Assembly (NCBI RefSeq): GCF_000024345.1
Contig: NC_013729.1
Span: 1,302,001 to 1,366,000, forward strand
Direction of reading: 5' to 3'
DNA: 64,000 nucleotides
From: Kribbella flavida DSM 17836
Lineage (GTDB): Bacteria > Actinomycetota > Actinomycetes > Propionibacteriales > Kribbellaceae
The notes under the pieces are model-generated. The model was not told where the DNA came from, did no database searches, and saw only the letters and a list, made by a program, of their open reading frames with translations. This document shows, one piece after another, positions 15,327-23,928 of this stretch. How positions within the stretch are numbered: position 1 is the stretch's first letter; each line of letters opens with the position of its first letter. The translations under genes and the position numbers were made by a program.

Positions 15327-17648
15327 ATGACGACGCTCTTTTCTCCTGACGAACTTCCGGTGCCGCTCGAGGAGCCCAGGAAGGTGAAGGCCGACCCCGA
15401 CGCGCTGCTGGAGGGGTTGAATCCGCAGCAGCGGGCGGCCGTGGTGCACGCGGGGAAGCCGTTGCTGGTGGTGGCGGGGGCGGGGTCGGGCAAGACCCGG
15501 GTGCTGACGCGGCGGATCGCCTACCTGCTGGCGGCGCGGGACGCGCACCCGGGGTCGATCCTGGCGATCACGTTCACCAACAAGGCGGCCGCGGAGATGC
15601 GGGAGCGGGTCGTCGAGCTGGTCGGGCCGCGGGCGAAGTTGATGTGGGTGTCGACGTTCCACTCCTCCTGCGTGCGGATCCTGCGGCGTGACATCAAGCG
15701 GTTCGGGATCAGTTCGACGTTCTCGATCTACGACGACACCGACTCGCGGCGCCTGATGACGCTGGTGTGCCGCGAGCTCGACCTGGACGTCAAGCGGTAC
15801 AACCCGCGCGCGGTGCTGAACTGGATCAGCACCCAGAAGAACGAGCTGATCGACCACGAGACGGCCGCGTCGAAGACCTCCAACCACCTCGAGGAGACGT
15901 ACGCCGAGTGCTACCGGATCTACCAGGAGCGGCTCGCGCAGGCCAACGCGCTGGACTTCGACGACCTGCTGATGACCACGGTCAACCTGCTGCAGGCCTT
16001 CCCGGAGGTCCGGGAGTACTACCGCCGCCGGTTCCGCCACGTGCTCGTCGACGAGTACCAGGACACCAACCACGCGCAGTACACGCTGATCCGTGAGCTC
16101 TGCGGCGAGGACGAGCCGGGCGGCAGCGGGCCGGTCGTGCCGCCCGCCGAGCTGATGGTGGTCGGCGACTCCGACCAGTCGATCTACGCCTTCCGGGGCG
16201 CGACGATCCGCAACATCCTCGCCTTCGAGCAGGACTTCGCCGGCGCGGAGACGATCCTGCTGGAGCAGAACTACCGCTCCACCCAGACCATTCTGTCGGC
16301 GGCGAACGCGGTGATCAGCCGCAACGAGGGCCGGATGGCGAAGAACCTGTGGTCCGACCAGGGCCAGGGTGAGCAGATCGCGGTGTACGTCGCGGACAAC
16401 GAGCACGACGAGGCGCAGTTCGTCGCCGACGAGATCGACCGGCTGACCGACGCCGACGGGGTGAAGCCGTCGGACGTGGCGGTGTTCTACCGGACCAACG
16501 CGCAGTCCCGGGTGTTCGAGGAGGTGTTCATCCGCACCGGCCACCCGTACAAGGTGGTCGGCGGCGTCCGGTTCTACGAGCGCAAGGAGGTCCGCGACGC
16601 GCTCGCGTACCTGCGGGTGCTGGTGAACCCCGAGGACACCGTCTCGCTGCGCCGGATCATGAACGTGCCCAAGCGCGGCATCGGCGACCGGGCCGAGGCG
16701 GCGATCGAGGCGCTGGCGGCCCGGGACCGGATCTCCTTCGCGCAGGCGATGCGCCGGGCCCAGGACGCGCCGGCGATGGCCAGCCGCAGCGTGAACGCGG
16801 TCCAGTCGTTCGTCGACATCCTCGACGAGCTGACCGCGATGGTCGACTCGGGTGCGCCGCCGGACGACATCCTGGACGTCGCGCTGCACCGCAGCGGGTA
16901 CTACGAGGAGCTGCAGAAGTCACCCGACCCGCAGGACGAGACCCGGCTGGAGAACCTGGACGAGTTCATCTCGGTCGCCCGGGAGTTCGTCGAGGAGCGG
17001 ACGGCGGCGGGCGAGCCGTCCGACCTGCAGGCGTTCCTCGAGCGGGTGGCGCTGGTCGCGGACGCCGACCAGATCCCGGACGCGGTCGACGACGGCGGCG
17101 TGGTCACGCTGATGACGCTGCACACGGCGAAGGGCCTGGAGTTCCCGGTGGTGTTCCTGACCGGGATGGAGGACGGCGTCTTCCCGCACTCGCGGTCCCT
17201 GACCGACATGAAGGAGCTCGAGGAGGAGCGCCGGCTCGCGTACGTCGGCATCACCCGGGCGCGGCAGCGGCTGGCGATCTCCCGCGCCGCGGTGCGCAGC
17301 GCGTACGGCGCGCCGCAGCACAACCCGCCGTCCCGGTTCCTGGAGGAGATCCCGGCGGAGCTGCTCGACTGGCGCCGCGACGAGTCCGCGATCACCCGCT
17401 GGTCCGGCACCGGCACGAGCCGGGGCAGCGGCATCCCGAGCCGCTACGAGCCGGCCCGGCGGACGGCGTCCGACAAGCCGGTGATCAGCCTCAACCCGGG
17501 CGACCGGGTGGTGCACGACAGCTTCGGCATGGGCACGGTCGTCGTCGTGCGCGGCGAGGGCCAGCAGGCCCAGGCCGACATCGACTTCGGCTCCGAAGGC
17601 GTCAAACGCCTGCTCCTGCGCTACGCCCCGGTGGAGAAGATCAGCTAG
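15327..17648 (+). CDS. pcrA: ATP-dependent DNA helicase PcrA/UvrD
   Basis: 773 residues, superfamily 1A 3'-5' helicase. Motifs in order: Q-motif region LNPQQRAAV, Walker A AGAGSGKT, motif Ia ITFTNKAA, Walker B LVDEYQDTN, motif III GDSDQSIYAFRGA, motif IV EQNYRS, motif V LMTLHTAKGLEFPVVF and motif VI YVGITRARQRL. The C-terminus ends in the PcrA-type Tudor-like patch (GDRVVHDSFGMGTVV) that contacts RNA polymerase in relatives. It functions in nucleotide excision repair, plasmid replication and clearing of stalled complexes. An N-terminal extension of about 25 residues precedes the helicase core. It is monocistronic. Confidence 0.96.
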   Translation: MTTLFSPDELPVPLEEPRKVKADPDALLEGLNPQQRAAVVHAGKPLLVVAGAGSGKTRVLTRRIAYLLAARDAHPGSILAITFTNKAAAEMRERVVELVGPRAKLMWVSTFHSSCVRILRRDIKRFGISSTFSIYDDTDSRRLMTLVCRELDLDVKRYNPRAVLNWISTQKNELIDHETAASKTSNHLEETYAECYRIYQERLAQANALDFDDLLMTTVNLLQAFPEVREYYRRRFRHVLVDEYQDTNHAQYTLIRELCGEDEPGGSGPVVPPAELMVVGDSDQSIYAFRGATIRNILAFEQDFAGAETILLEQNYRSTQTILSAANAVISRNEGRMAKNLWSDQGQGEQIAVYVADNEHDEAQFVADEIDRLTDADGVKPSDVAVFYRTNAQSRVFEEVFIRTGHPYKVVGGVRFYERKEVRDALAYLRVLVNPEDTVSLRRIMNVPKRGIGDRAEAAIEALAARDRISFAQAMRRAQDAPAMASRSVNAVQSFVDILDELTAMVDSGAPPDDILDVALHRSGYYEELQKSPDPQDETRLENLDEFISVAREFVEERTAAGEPSDLQAFLERVALVADADQIPDAVDDGGVVTLMTLHTAKGLEFPVVFLTGMEDGVFPHSRSLTDMKELEEERRLAYVGITRARQRLAISRAAVRSAYGAPQHNPPSRFLEEIPAELLDWRRDESAITRWSGTGTSRGSGIPSRYEPARRTASDKPVISLNPGDRVVHDSFGMGTVVVVRGEGQQAQADIDFGSEGVKRLLLRYAPVEKIS

Positions 17649-17687
17649 GACGGGGTGCGGTTCGGCCGTCGTACGCCGGGACGGTGG

Positions 17688-18194
17688 TCAGCGACGGGAC
17701 CGGTGCTCGGCCTGGAGCCAGGTGGCGAACTGCTGGGGGTGGTGGAGGGTGCTCTCGGTGAGGCGGAGCTCGCCGGTACCGGAGGTTGGGTGCGAGTGGA
17801 CGACCACCTCGTCGTCGTCGAGTTCGATGCGGGTGATGTCGGGCCAGCGGAGGCTGGTGCGGCCCAGGGTGACGCCGAGTGAGTCGACGGTCAGGGTGTA
17901 GCGGCCGATCCGGAGATTGTTGAGAAGCGTGACGAGAGCGCCCGCGGCCAGCAGTGCGGAGATCGGGTCGAAGTAATCGAAGACGCTCCACGAGTCGTCG
18001 CTGACCAGGCGATTGACCGTGTCGCCGCCGTTGGTGAGGAGAACGGCCGCGGCGATCAGGAGGTAGATCTTGACTCGCGGCCGGGCAGGCAGCACCAGCC
18101 GGCCGTTGCGGTGGAGCGCGGTCGTCCACAGGTCAGGCGCATTTTCGGTCACGTCATCGACCCCCGGCTCGGCCCTCACAGGTGCGGCGATCAT
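17688..18194 (-). CDS. Membrane protein with PH-like domain, unknown function
   Basis: 168 residues from the ATG at 18194; an upstream TTG at 18206 is less likely. Two hydrophobic segments lie near residues 42-62 and 73-92. They are followed by a beta-rich region (RIGRYTLTVDSLGVTLGRTSLRWPDITRIEL) resembling the bacterial PH/YcxB-like fold of short membrane proteins. No catalytic residues are seen. It is followed closely by another minus-strand gene of unknown function upstream (18225-18788), with an 18- to 30-nt gap, so the two may be co-transcribed. Confidence 0.6.
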   Translation of the reverse strand: MIAAPVRAEPGVDDVTENAPDLWTTALHRNGRLVLPARPRVKIYLLIAAAVLLTNGGDTVNRLVSDDSWSVFDYFDPISALLAAGALVTLLNNLRIGRYTLTVDSLGVTLGRTSLRWPDITRIELDDDEVVVHSHPTSGTGELRLTESTLHHPQQFATWLQAEHRSRR

Positions 18195-18224
18195 CGCACC
18201 TGGCAAGGTCAGCGGGCCGAACGT

Positions 18225-18788
18225 TCAGCGGCGCCAGACCTCGGCGGTGGTGAGGAACGCCGAGGAGCCGGGGCGGTCGGGGGAGCCGTCGACCTGGACG
18301 AAGCCGGGGACCGAGGCGCCGCCGATGGAGACGGTGGCGGAGCGGACCGGGGCGATCACCAGGCTGAGGCTGTGCACGCCGTCGGCGAGCTGGAACGTGT
18401 CGGTCGCGAAGAGCCGGCGGTCGAGCACGCCGCCCATCTCGATCTGGATGTCGGCCGCCTTCGCGCTGAGGCCGTCGGCGAGGTTCATCGAGACCTGGAC
18501 CAGGTCCCGTTCCACCGCCGGCTCGTGCCAGGGCAGGCCCTGGACCTCGAGGAACGAGCGGACGAAGTACCGCTCCAGCCAGGCCGCCAGGTCGACGTCC
18601 TCCGAGACCACCCGGACGATGCCGTCGAACCACAGCACGACCGCCGTACCGGCTCCGCGCACCGACCAGTCGACCATCCAGATCGACGCGTACGCCGTCA
18701 CCCGGCCGGCCTCGTCGAACAGGCGCAGCCCAGGGTTGGCTCCCGCCAGGATGATCCGGCGGTTGCTGCTGTCAGCTGCCTTGGGCAT
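18225..18788 (-). CDS. Hypothetical protein
   Basis: 187 residues, soluble, with many beta-like strands and no transmembrane segment or signal peptide. Charged motifs such as WFDGIVRVVSEDVDLAAWLERYFVRSF and DIQIEMGGVLDRRLF are not ones I recognise. The ATG has a reasonable GGTCCCTCC-adjacent upstream region but no strong Shine-Dalgarno. It lies upstream of, and in line with, the PH-like membrane protein gene. Confidence 0.6.
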   Translation of the reverse strand: MPKAADSSNRRIILAGANPGLRLFDEAGRVTAYASIWMVDWSVRGAGTAVVLWFDGIVRVVSEDVDLAAWLERYFVRSFLEVQGLPWHEPAVERDLVQVSMNLADGLSAKAADIQIEMGGVLDRRLFATDTFQLADGVHSLSLVIAPVRSATVSIGGASVPGFVQVDGSPDRPGSSAFLTTAEVWRR

Positions 18789-18967
18789 GGAGGGACCTGT
18801 CGTCCGGGGAGGGCCGAGCCCCCAGAGTGACCCACCACGGCCCCGCTACGCAACGCGAACGCCGCAAACCTTACGCAACCGACCCTGGAGGGCGGCTCGG
18901 CCACCAGGTGTCCCTCCGGGTCACCGAGCCATGATGCCACCGCCGGCGCACGGCAAGCGCGGGAGTT

Positions 18968-19495
18968 TCAGTCGGCCCGCGGCAGGGCGTTGCGCAGCCG
19001 GATACCACTGAACTTCAGCGTGCTGGCGACCACCGCGTCCCAGAACTCGTGCAGGTTCGGCAGCACGCGCAGCTGGATTCCTGCCTCGGCGTGCAGCGCG
19101 AAGAGATCACCGACGCGTTTGGGCGGACCGAGCGGCCGGACCTCGGTTGTCGCGACCACCGCCGCATCGTGCGGGGCGAAATCCGCTGCGGGCAAGCGGT
19201 AGGCGTACAGCTCGACGGTGCGGATCGCTTCCAGCCAGCCGTACTCGACCGCGTGCACGCGGGTGCCGGAGCCTTCGCCGATGATGCGGAACTGGTCCGC
19301 CGTGGTGGTGCCGGGGCCGACCCACGCCATCGCGCGGGGGCACTGCCGGGGGAACCAGTAGTCGGGGGCCCGGTCGTGGCCGACGGCCCACACGTAGGCG
19401 GCCGGCTCCACCGCGGTGGCGGCTACGTGCGGCACGAAAACCTCGATGGTGGGGTCCTCGGAGAAATGCAGGACCTCACCGGCGGCCGGACGCAT
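18968..19495 (-). CDS. Conserved hypothetical protein (HFSED-type)
   Basis: 175 residues. The N-terminus LHFSEDPTIEVFVPH, followed by VWAVGHDRAPDYWFPRQCPRAMAW, is a pattern I recall from a widespread uncharacterised family (DUF6886-like), but no function is known to me. The second half holds ELYAYRLPAADFAPH. No signal peptide or membrane segment is evident. It lies alone between unrelated minus-strand genes. Confidence 0.65.
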   Translation of the reverse strand: MRPAAGEVLHFSEDPTIEVFVPHVAATAVEPAAYVWAVGHDRAPDYWFPRQCPRAMAWVGPGTTTADQFRIIGEGSGTRVHAVEYGWLEAIRTVELYAYRLPAADFAPHDAAVVATTEVRPLGPPKRVGDLFALHAEAGIQLRVLPNLHEFWDAVVASTLKFSGIRLRNALPRAD

Positions 19496-19558
19496 GCCCG
19501 TGAGCCTAGGGGGTACTCAGGTCGAAGAGCGAGCTGAAAGGCAGGTGGTACGGGCCGA

Positions 19559-20455
19559 TCAGGGGTTGAGACCGCACTCGTTGCGCAGCCAGGTCAACGG
19601 GTTGATGGCGCGACCGCCGTCCGCGGGCAGCACCTCGAAGTGCAGGTGCGGGCCGGTGGTGTTGCCGGTGACACCGACCGCGCCGACCTGGTCACCGGCG
19701 TACACCGTCTCGCCCACCTCGACGGTGAACTTCGACATGTGGTTGTACGTGGTGACAGTGCCGTCCTGGTGCCTGATCTTGACCTGACGGCCGTAGTTGC
19801 CGGCCCAGTCGGCGAAGATGACCTCGCCCTTCTTCACCGAGCGGATCGGGGTGCCGATCGGCGCGGCGAAGTCGACACCGGTGTGGTTCGCGGCCCAGCG
19901 GCTGCCGCCCTGCCCGAAGGTGGCGGTGATGTGGTAGTCGGAGATCACCATCTCGCACCGGTTGGCGGCAACGCGGATCTTTTCGGCGGCGGCTTCCGCG
20001 GCGGCCTTGGCGGCGGCGAGCGCGGAGGCGCGCCGGGCGGTCAGGGCCCGGGTGGCGTCGAGCTTGGCGGCGCGGGCCTTGGAGAGCCGGTCGGCCGCGG
20101 CCTGCTTCTTGTTCGCGTCGGTGCTGGTCAGCTCGACCCGGGAGGAGTCCCGGGTGGCGAGCTGACGCCGCTCGATCCGGGCCGTGGTGACCTCGGAGAG
20201 CTGGCTGTCGCCCATCGAGAGTGCTGCGACGTTGACCGCGGAGTTCGCCTGGGTCGGCGAAGCCAGAGAGCTGTGGCTGAAGCCGACAGCTCCGGCCGCT
20301 GCCGCGAGGGCTGCGGTGAGACCGACGATCTGGGTACTACCTGGGGTGTTACGCCGGGCAACACGATGCTTGGCACTGTGACGTGATGCGCCGGTCTTGC
20401 GCGCAGCACTGTTGCCTGGCGTGACGCGGTTACCCGCGGCACGGTGCTGGGACAC
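19559..20455 (-). CDS. Secreted M23 family metallopeptidase (LytM-type)
   Basis: 298 residues. A basic N-terminus is followed by one hydrophobic segment (about 42-62), which acts as a signal or anchor. An Ala/Lys/Arg-rich helix (about 105-160) leads to a C-terminal M23 domain. The zinc and catalytic motifs are present: HTGVDFA and HLHFE, with the YNHM loop between. Such enzymes cut peptide cross-links in peptidoglycan outside the cell. GTG start. The promoter at 20529-20557 gives a leader of about 65 nt, in which I see no c-di-AMP riboswitch consensus. Confidence 0.93.
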   Translation of the reverse strand: MSQHRAAGNRVTPGNSAARKTGASRHSAKHRVARRNTPGSTQIVGLTAALAAAAGAVGFSHSSLASPTQANSAVNVAALSMGDSQLSEVTTARIERRQLATRDSSRVELTSTDANKKQAAADRLSKARAAKLDATRALTARRASALAAAKAAAEAAAEKIRVAANRCEMVISDYHITATFGQGGSRWAANHTGVDFAAPIGTPIRSVKKGEVIFADWAGNYGRQVKIRHQDGTVTTYNHMSKFTVEVGETVYAGDQVGAVGVTGNTTGPHLHFEVLPADGGRAINPLTWLRNECGLNP

Positions 20456-20528
20456 AACGTGGCCTTTCGGTCACAGGGGAGGGGCACTGTCCGCCCGGCC
20501 GGGACGTTCTTCCCCGGTGGGCTCAAGC

Positions 20529-20557
20529 ACCATAACGGATGGGTCACGAGGCGACAA
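20529..20557 (-). promoter_or_regulatory. Vegetative-type promoter of the M23 peptidase gene
   Basis: On the minus strand TTGTCG (20557-20552) and TATGGT (20534-20529) are separated by exactly 17 bp. This matches sigma-70-like housekeeping spacing. Confidence 0.6.
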
Positions 20558-20651
20558 ACCCCGCCACCCCCTTTTCTGGCTCTCCTTCACGAAACTTTTG
20601 CATGAGCGGCTGCACGTGCATCCGCTCAAGCGCGCAGAAAAACCTGCCTGG

Positions 20652-21548
20652 TCAGGCAGCCTGCTCGTCGAGATGGGAGAGCACCCCGGTGATCTGGTGC
20701 ACCACCTCGCCGTGGAACGGCAGGGACAGGTGGCCCACGCCGCGCACCCGGATGTTACGCGTTGTCAGGTCGGGATGACTGATCCGGGCCCGGCGTTGCG
20801 GCACGATGAGTTGGTCGACGTCGCTGTAGAAGGCGACGAATCGCGTCCCGCAGTCCGGGGCGGGCTCGGCCAGCTCGTCCATCAGGTCGCTGTCCGGGCG
20901 GAGCTGCTTCACCAGCGGCCAGGGCAGCAGCCGGGCCGCCACGGTGCCCTGGTGCGGCGTGCCGAGGGTGACGCAGGTGTGCACCCTCTCGTCCCCGCCG
21001 AGCCGCTGGACGTAGTACCGGGCGATCAGCCCGCCGAGGCTGTGGCCGACCAGGTGGACCTGGTCCGAGCCGGTCTCCTTGCACAGGATCTCGATCTCCT
21101 CGCCCAGTCGCTCGGCCGTCGTCCGGACGTCGAGAGTGAGCGGCGAGTACGAGAAGGTGTGGATGCTGGTGAACCCGCGGCGGGCCAGGTGCCGGCGCAT
21201 CAGGGTGAACACGGTGTGGTTGTCGACGATGCCGTGGCACAGCAGGATCGGCGTCCCGGCGGCCCGGACGTCGCCGACCAGCAGGCTGCGCTGGGCCGGC
21301 GTGAGGCCGTCCAGGGTGAGCCGGTCCGCGCGGGTCCGGGCGCCGCCGACCAGGCCGAGCGGGTACATCGCCAGCCGGGTGGTCATCCAGCCGAACTCCA
21401 CCGCCGCCCCCTGCAGCACGCGCGGCGACAGCGCCGAACGGGCGCCGTACCGGAGTCCGTCGAGCGCGTCGCGCAGGGTGCTCCGGGCGTCTGCCGGCGC
21501 CAGGTCAGGGCCGGGATTCCCGGGCTGTTCGACCGCCTCCGCACTCAT
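20652..21548 (-). CDS. Esterase/lipase, alpha/beta-hydrolase fold
   Basis: 298 residues. The nucleophile elbow GHSLGG is followed by IARYYVQRLGG and TLGTPHQGT. The oxyanion start reads LLCHGIVDNHTVF, the acid lies in FYSDVDQLI and the His in GVGHLSLPFHGEV. This arrangement fits the PGAP1/triacylglycerol lipase-like group. There is no signal peptide, so it is cytoplasmic or peripheral; the N-terminal 40 residues are low complexity. It acts on an unknown acyl ester. Confidence 0.85.
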   Translation of the reverse strand: MSAEAVEQPGNPGPDLAPADARSTLRDALDGLRYGARSALSPRVLQGAAVEFGWMTTRLAMYPLGLVGGARTRADRLTLDGLTPAQRSLLVGDVRAAGTPILLCHGIVDNHTVFTLMRRHLARRGFTSIHTFSYSPLTLDVRTTAERLGEEIEILCKETGSDQVHLVGHSLGGLIARYYVQRLGGDERVHTCVTLGTPHQGTVAARLLPWPLVKQLRPDSDLMDELAEPAPDCGTRFVAFYSDVDQLIVPQRRARISHPDLTTRNIRVRGVGHLSLPFHGEVVHQITGVLSHLDEQAA

Positions 21549-21730
21549 CGGCGACTCCTCACTCGCAATCAGACCCCCGCGCCACTGGTCCGATCCTGCT
21601 TTTCACGGTAACCGGTTCCCAGATCGCGTGTCGGGGAACACACGGGTTCGTGTCTTATCCGTGAGGTGCGCCTCGGATAGCCTGCGAATCTGGACGCAAC
21701 GCGGCGCCTCAGGACGGAAAGGGCCTCACC

Positions 21731-22150
21731 ATGCCAGCCACCAGCACCCTGCGCATCGTCGTCGCCAAGCCGGGACTGGACGGGCACGACCGGGGCGCGA
21801 AGATCGTCGCCCGGGCTCTGCGCGACGCCGGCATGGAGGTCATCTACACCGGGCTGCACCAGACGCCGGAGCAGATCGTCGAGACCGCGATCGCCGAGGA
21901 CGCCGACGCGATCGGCCTGTCGGTGCTCTCGGGCGCGCACATGACGTTGTTCAGGAAGGTCCGCGAGCTGCTCGCCGCGCGCGACGCCGATGACATCGTG
22001 GTGTTCGGCGGTGGCATCATTCCCGAGGCCGACCTGGCGCCGCTGGCCGAGATCGGCGTCCGGCGGGTCTTCACCCCCGGCGCCACCACCGCCGAGATCG
22101 TCGACTGGGTCCGCACCAACGTCGGCGACGCCTCGGCCGCGACCGCCTGA
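21731..22150 (+). CDS. Stand-alone cobalamin B12-binding domain protein (mutase small-subunit type)
   Basis: 139 residues covering only a B12-binding Rossmann domain. The base-off/His-on motif DGHDRG near residue 19 supplies the Co-coordinating His; SGAHM and FGGGIIP are the usual later motifs. It resembles the separate small subunit of acyl-CoA mutases (methylmalonyl-, isobutyryl- or 2-hydroxyisobutyryl-CoA mutase). No mutase large subunit is adjacent, so its partner is elsewhere. GGAAAGGG upstream is the ribosome-binding site. A hairpin at 22197-22217 closes the gene. Confidence 0.88.
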   Translation: MPATSTLRIVVAKPGLDGHDRGAKIVARALRDAGMEVIYTGLHQTPEQIVETAIAEDADAIGLSVLSGAHMTLFRKVRELLAARDADDIVVFGGGIIPEADLAPLAEIGVRRVFTPGATTAEIVDWVRTNVGDASAATA

Positions 22151-22196
22151 GATCTCCGCCACGGGGTACCTGTGCCGGGTTGTGCAGGTCCCCAAG

Positions 22197-22217
22197 CGGA
22201 GCGGCGGATCCGCTCCG
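22197..22217 (+). terminator. Short hairpin downstream of the B12-binding protein gene
   Basis: Arms CGGAGCGG (22197-22204) and CCGCTCCG (22210-22217) enclose a 5-nt loop, 47 nt after the stop codon. Confidence 0.5.
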
Positions 22218-22281
22218 GAGCGTGATGGCGACCGTCTGCAGTCGTTCTGAACCGGTGGCGGTGTTCCAGTGAAGTTACTAA

Positions 22282-22294
22282 TCGGTAATACCGA
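22282..22294. promoter_or_regulatory. AT-rich dyad upstream of the sugar ABC operon
   Basis: TCGGTAATACCGA has perfect 5-bp arms and sits in the only AT-rich stretch of this intergenic region. A regulator-binding site is plausible, but no regulator gene is adjacent. Confidence 0.4.
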
Positions 22295-22414
22295 ATCGTT
22301 AAGAAACACCCGGTTGTGCGGGCTGTCGAATCGCGGTCGCATACAGCCATGCGTTTGTCCGTGCAACGAGACGGCGGCGGGTGTGGCTCAGGACACATCG
22401 CCCCCGATCTCGGT

Positions 22415-22428
22415 TACTGTCCGGACAG
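22415..22428 (+). promoter_or_regulatory. -10 element overlapping a perfect 12-bp palindrome
   Basis: TACTGT (22415-22420) is a good -10, and CTGTCCGGACAG (22417-22428) is a perfect palindrome that overlaps it and the expected start of transcription. This is a natural position for a repressor of the sugar ABC operon, which would have a leader of about 80 nt. Confidence 0.5.
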
Positions 22429-22509
22429 GGCGGATCGCAGCGTGGTGGGGGACTGTGGACGACCGGCGCAGGACCAAGTGAGATCCCATCGGGAGAGGGC
22501 AGGTACACG

Positions 22510-23835
22510 ATGAGGTTTGAACGATCACACACACGCAAGGCGGTCGCTGTGGCCGTCGCCGGCAGCCTCGTGCTGCTCGCGTCCGCGTGTGGCGGTGACG
22601 ACGGGGACAGCGGTGGCGGCGGTGGATCGACCGGGGGAGCGCTCGAAGGGCGTGGTCCGATCACCTTTGCCACCGGCAAGGACACCTCCGGGAACCTGGT
22701 GAACCAGGTCCAGGCCTGGAACTCCCAGCACCCGGACGAGAAGGTCGAGATCAAGGAACTGCCGGAGTCGGCCGACGCGCAGCGCCAGCAGATGGTGCAG
22801 AACGCGCAGGCGAAGTCGGACGCGTTCAGCGTGCTCAACCTGGACGTGGTGTGGACCGCCGAGTTCGCGGCGAACCGGTGGATCACCGAGCTGCCCGAGG
22901 ACCAGTTCCCGGACCTCGGCAAGCTGCTGCCGTCGACCGTGGACACCGGCAAGTACCGCGACAAGCTGTTCGCCGTCCCGGTGACGTCGGACGGCGGGCT
23001 GCTGTACTACCGCAACGACTGGCTGCAGAAGGCCGGCGTCACGGCGCCGCCGAAGACCTGGGACGAGATGACGGCCGCCTGCACCAAGGTGCTCGCGCTG
23101 CCCGAGGCCAAGGGCGCCAGCTGCTACGCCGGCCAGTTCGAGAAGTACGAAGGCCTGACGGTGAACTTCTCCGAGGCGGTCAACTCCGCCGGCGGTGTGG
23201 TCGTCGGTGAGGACGGCAAGCCGAACGTCGACACCCCGGAGGCACTGGCCGGGCTGCAGACCCTGGTCGACGCCTTCAAGAACAAGCAGATCCCGGCCGC
23301 GGCGATCACCTACAAGGAAGAGGAGGGCCGGCGGGCCTTCCAGGAGGGCAAGCTCGTCTTCCACCGCAACTGGCCGTACGTGTACGCGCTGGCGAACAAG
23401 ACCGACGGTTCGTCGAAGGTGGCCGGCAAGTTCCAGGTCGCGCCGCTGCCGGGCAAGACCGGCCCGGGCGTGTCCACCCTGGGTGGCCACAACTACGGCA
23501 TCTCCGAGTTCGCCAAGAACAAGGCGACCGCCGCGGACTTCATCAAGTTCATGGCCAGCGAGGAGCGGCAGAAGGCGAACGTCCAGAAGACTTCGCAGGC
23601 GCCGACCTGGGCCTCGCTGTACGAGGACCCCGCGCTGAACAAGCAGTACCCGTACCTGGCGCCGCTGAAGGCGTCGATCGAGACCGCCAAGTCGCGGCCG
23701 AAGGTGATCAAGTACGGCGACGTGACGACTGCGATCCAGGACGCGGCCTACAGCGCGCTGTCGAGCAAGCAGACGCCTCCCAAGCAGGCGCTCGCCGATC
23801 TGCAGACCAAGTTGAGCTCGCTCATCACTCAATGA
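22510..23835 (+). CDS. ABC transporter sugar-binding lipoprotein
   Basis: 441 residues. The lipoprotein signal runs from a basic start (RFERSHTRK) through a hydrophobic stretch to the lipobox LASAC, with Cys27 the lipidated residue, followed by a Gly/Ser/Asp linker. The rest is a type 1 extracellular solute-binding fold (VTSDGGLLYYRNDWLQKAGV, LGGHNYGISEFAKNK), close to trehalose/maltose binders. It captures an oligosaccharide outside the membrane and hands it to the permeases encoded next. A strong hairpin follows its stop, probably raising its mRNA relative to the permeases. No ATPase gene is present; a shared MsiK-type ATPase is usual in actinobacteria. Confidence 0.93.
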   Translation: MRFERSHTRKAVAVAVAGSLVLLASACGGDDGDSGGGGGSTGGALEGRGPITFATGKDTSGNLVNQVQAWNSQHPDEKVEIKELPESADAQRQQMVQNAQAKSDAFSVLNLDVVWTAEFAANRWITELPEDQFPDLGKLLPSTVDTGKYRDKLFAVPVTSDGGLLYYRNDWLQKAGVTAPPKTWDEMTAACTKVLALPEAKGASCYAGQFEKYEGLTVNFSEAVNSAGGVVVGEDGKPNVDTPEALAGLQTLVDAFKNKQIPAAAITYKEEEGRRAFQEGKLVFHRNWPYVYALANKTDGSSKVAGKFQVAPLPGKTGPGVSTLGGHNYGISEFAKNKATAADFIKFMASEERQKANVQKTSQAPTWASLYEDPALNKQYPYLAPLKASIETAKSRPKVIKYGDVTTAIQDAAYSALSSKQTPPKQALADLQTKLSSLITQ

Positions 23836-23845
23836 TCGATGTGGC

Positions 23846-23884
23846 GGGGCCGGTGGGTGGTGCGACGTGCCACCCACCGGCCCC
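23846..23884 (+). terminator. Intra-operon hairpin between binding protein and permease genes
   Basis: A perfect 15-bp stem (23846-23860 with 23870-23884, starting GGGGCCGGTGG) and 9-nt loop follow the binding-protein stop by ten bases. In sugar ABC operons such a hairpin acts as a partial terminator or 3' stabiliser, giving more binding protein than permease. Confidence 0.75.
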
Positions 23885-23928
23885 GGCCTGTCCCTGCCTG
23901 CGCGCCAGGCAGAGAGAAGGAGGCTGAG

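Larger units (their letters stand above)
22151..22509. other. Intergenic region before the sugar ABC operon
   Basis: About 360 bp without a gene. It holds a terminator-like hairpin (22197-22217), an AT-rich patch with a dyad (22282-22294) and the promoter palindrome at 22415-22428. Apart from those elements I see no conserved RNA structure. Confidence 0.6.

Noticed and set aside
20456..20651. Possible c-di-AMP (ydaO-type) riboswitch before the M23 peptidase gene
   Set aside because: Such riboswitches often precede peptidoglycan hydrolase genes in actinobacteria, but I could not find the conserved core segments in the leader of about 65 nt, which is also too short.
21549..21730. Possible cobalamin riboswitch before the B12-binding protein gene
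   Set aside because: No B12-box-like segment is visible, and the region is short and GC-rich.
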